From Methanolobus sp. UBA474 (GTDB taxonomy: Archaea > Halobacteriota > Methanosarcinia > Methanosarcinales > Methanosarcinaceae): a DNA stretch of 5,853 nucleotides. Of this stretch, positions 4,930 to 5,853 are shown in pieces (positions within the stretch are counted from its first letter, which is position 1; every line of letters begins with the position of its first letter). Made by a program: the position numbers and the translations under genes. Below the pieces are notes generated by a model. It worked only from the letters and a program-made list of their open reading frames with translations, ran no database searches and was not told the origin of the DNA. The stretch spans positions 1 to 5,853 of the forward strand of contig DANZ01000083.1 in assembly GCA_002501695.1 (NCBI GenBank), given 5' to 3'.

Positions 4930-5853
4930 TCAGATATTAACGGGGATGCCCAGTATTTTGTCAGAGCCTGCGGCAATGTCGCGCGCGATCTCGGCACATC
5001 CGATAGCGGCACTCCACCTGTCAAGCACATGACATCTCATTCCCAGATGAGCATTGATCTTTTCCACCACCCGGGGGATCTCAGCCACGGAACCTTCCAG
5101 GATCACCTCCCCCACAGCACCGTAGTCCTTCAACAGGATCTGCATGCAGGAGATCTCCATGGCTGCGAACAGAGCAATAGTGTCAAGCGCCAGAAGCGCT
5201 TCAGAGTCGCCTCCAAGTGCAGCTTTTAACAGTTCGTGCCTGTCTGAGAAAGGAGTGTGCCTTAGCACGCCCGCTCTGGTAAAAGCGTCATTGGCGCTGA
5301 TCTTGCCTGCATCCACATCCCTCAATGCCTGCACATCAAGGGGACCGTGGATCAGGCCCGGGGCCAGGATACAGGCATCGATAGCTCCGATGACCTTGCC
5401 GCCTGCAACTCCTATGGTGACGGTGTTGGAACTTATGTCAGATAGCACGAAATTGTCAAAACCCATACAATAAGCATGATAGGCTATACCTATCTTCTCA
5501 GGGCTTGTGGAATGGGAGAAAACGTTCAGGCGGGGATCAGTAAGACTTTTGTCATGTATCCCCGGGATGACGACAGCAGGGATGCCGGAGTTTCTTATTG
5601 CATCGAACACGCGGCTGCCCCCCCCGGTCTTCTTGCCTGCGCCTTCAATGCTCCTTACGCCACGGTTCTGTACATTCCGGATGTTCTCAATAGATGTTAT
5701 GCTGTCCCCCATGGAATAAGTGACAGCGATCATCCCGATCTCACTGCGTGCCACGCTGAAACTGTCCTCTATCAGGGATATCACCTGTGCTTCACTCAGC
5801 GAGGCAATCTCCTGCCTTGGAACCTCCAGCTGGATGATGTCAGCGGCTTCTTT
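4930..5853 (-). CDS. mmp12: methanogenesis marker protein 12, N-terminus cut by window edge
   Basis: This is the C-terminal 307 residues of methanogenesis marker protein 12, whose full length is about 320-330. The frame is open to the last base (first visible residues KEAADIIQLEVPRQ), so roughly 15-25 N-terminal residues are missing, including the expected phosphate-binding GIDHGTT-type start. An apparent GTG start at 5784 is internal. The family resembles ASKHA-fold kinases (acetate/sugar kinase, Hsp70, actin), and its function is unestablished. Visible motifs, counted from the first visible residue, are TYSMGDSIT (45-53), GAGKKTGGGSRVFD (71-84), SDISSNTVT (138-146, the probable second phosphate loop), APGLIHGPLD (164-173), LEGSVAEIP (252-260, probable adenosine loop) and RWSAAIGCAEIARDI (279-293). 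No membrane segment is present, so it is cytoplasmic. The GGG motif is coded by a run of eight Gs. The gene converges on the marker 11 and TPP-enzyme unit. Family assignment is firm; kinase-like activity is inference. Confidence 0.92.
   Translation of the reverse strand, partial: KEAADIIQLEVPRQEIASLSEAQVISLIEDSFSVARSEIGMIAVTYSMGDSITSIENIRNVQNRGVRSIEGAGKKTGGGSRVFDAIRNSGIPAVVIPGIHDKSLTDPRLNVFSHSTSPEKIGIAYHAYCMGFDNFVLSDISSNTVTIGVAGGKVIGAIDACILAPGLIHGPLDVQALRDVDAGKISANDAFTRAGVLRHTPFSDRHELLKAALGGDSEALLALDTIALFAAMEISCMQILLKDYGAVGEVILEGSVAEIPRVVEKINAHLGMRCHVLDRWSAAIGCAEIARDIAAGSDKILGIPVNI

Noticed and set aside
4581..5030. Minus-strand 149-codon open frame across the convergent gap
   Set aside because: It overlaps the 3' ends of two well-supported genes in other frames and its translation shows no family features.

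Overview
This window reads as a methanogenic archaeon, most likely in or near the Methanosarcinales. Two genes match methanogenesis marker protein families: marker 11, complete, and marker 12, cut by the right edge. These families are essentially confined to methanogens and their relatives. Assignment below that level is inference, because the window has no rRNA or mcr gene.

Layout: (1) 1-534 is AT-rich and has no intact gene. The minus strand holds a coding-like but interrupted reading frame (about 107-475). A short stretch just after the CPBP stop resembles the C-terminal tail of the CPBP gene. (2) 535-2224, minus strand, is a two-gene unit: a DUF1616 membrane protein with an extracytoplasmic domain, then a CPBP-family intramembrane protease. 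Their reading frames overlap by 11 bases, and a ribosome binding site decides the CPBP start at 1353. (3) 2225-2360 is the divergent intergenic region. It holds a perfect 12-bp palindrome and TATA-like sequences. (4) 2361-4826, plus strand, is a second two-gene unit: marker protein 11 (related to the tRNA-modifying enzyme TiaS), then, 6 bases later, a thiamine-diphosphate enzyme resembling the alpha subunit of indolepyruvate:ferredoxin oxidoreductase (IorA) but without its C-terminal iron-sulfur domain. (5) 4827-4929 is a short gap between convergent genes. (6) 4930-5853, minus strand, is marker protein 12, an ASKHA-kinase-like protein that runs off the window.

The most interesting part is the right half. 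Two uncharacterised methanogenesis marker proteins, each resembling a nucleotide-using enzyme, flank an unusual IorA-like thiamine enzyme that is tightly coupled to one of them. This suggests, but does not prove, a shared step in making or maintaining a methanogenesis component. The left-hand membrane pair looks like an independent cell-envelope unit. Base composition differs strongly along the window: hand counts of single 60-base lines give about 32% GC at 301-360 and 421-480, and about 58-63% at 4981-5040 and 5581-5640.
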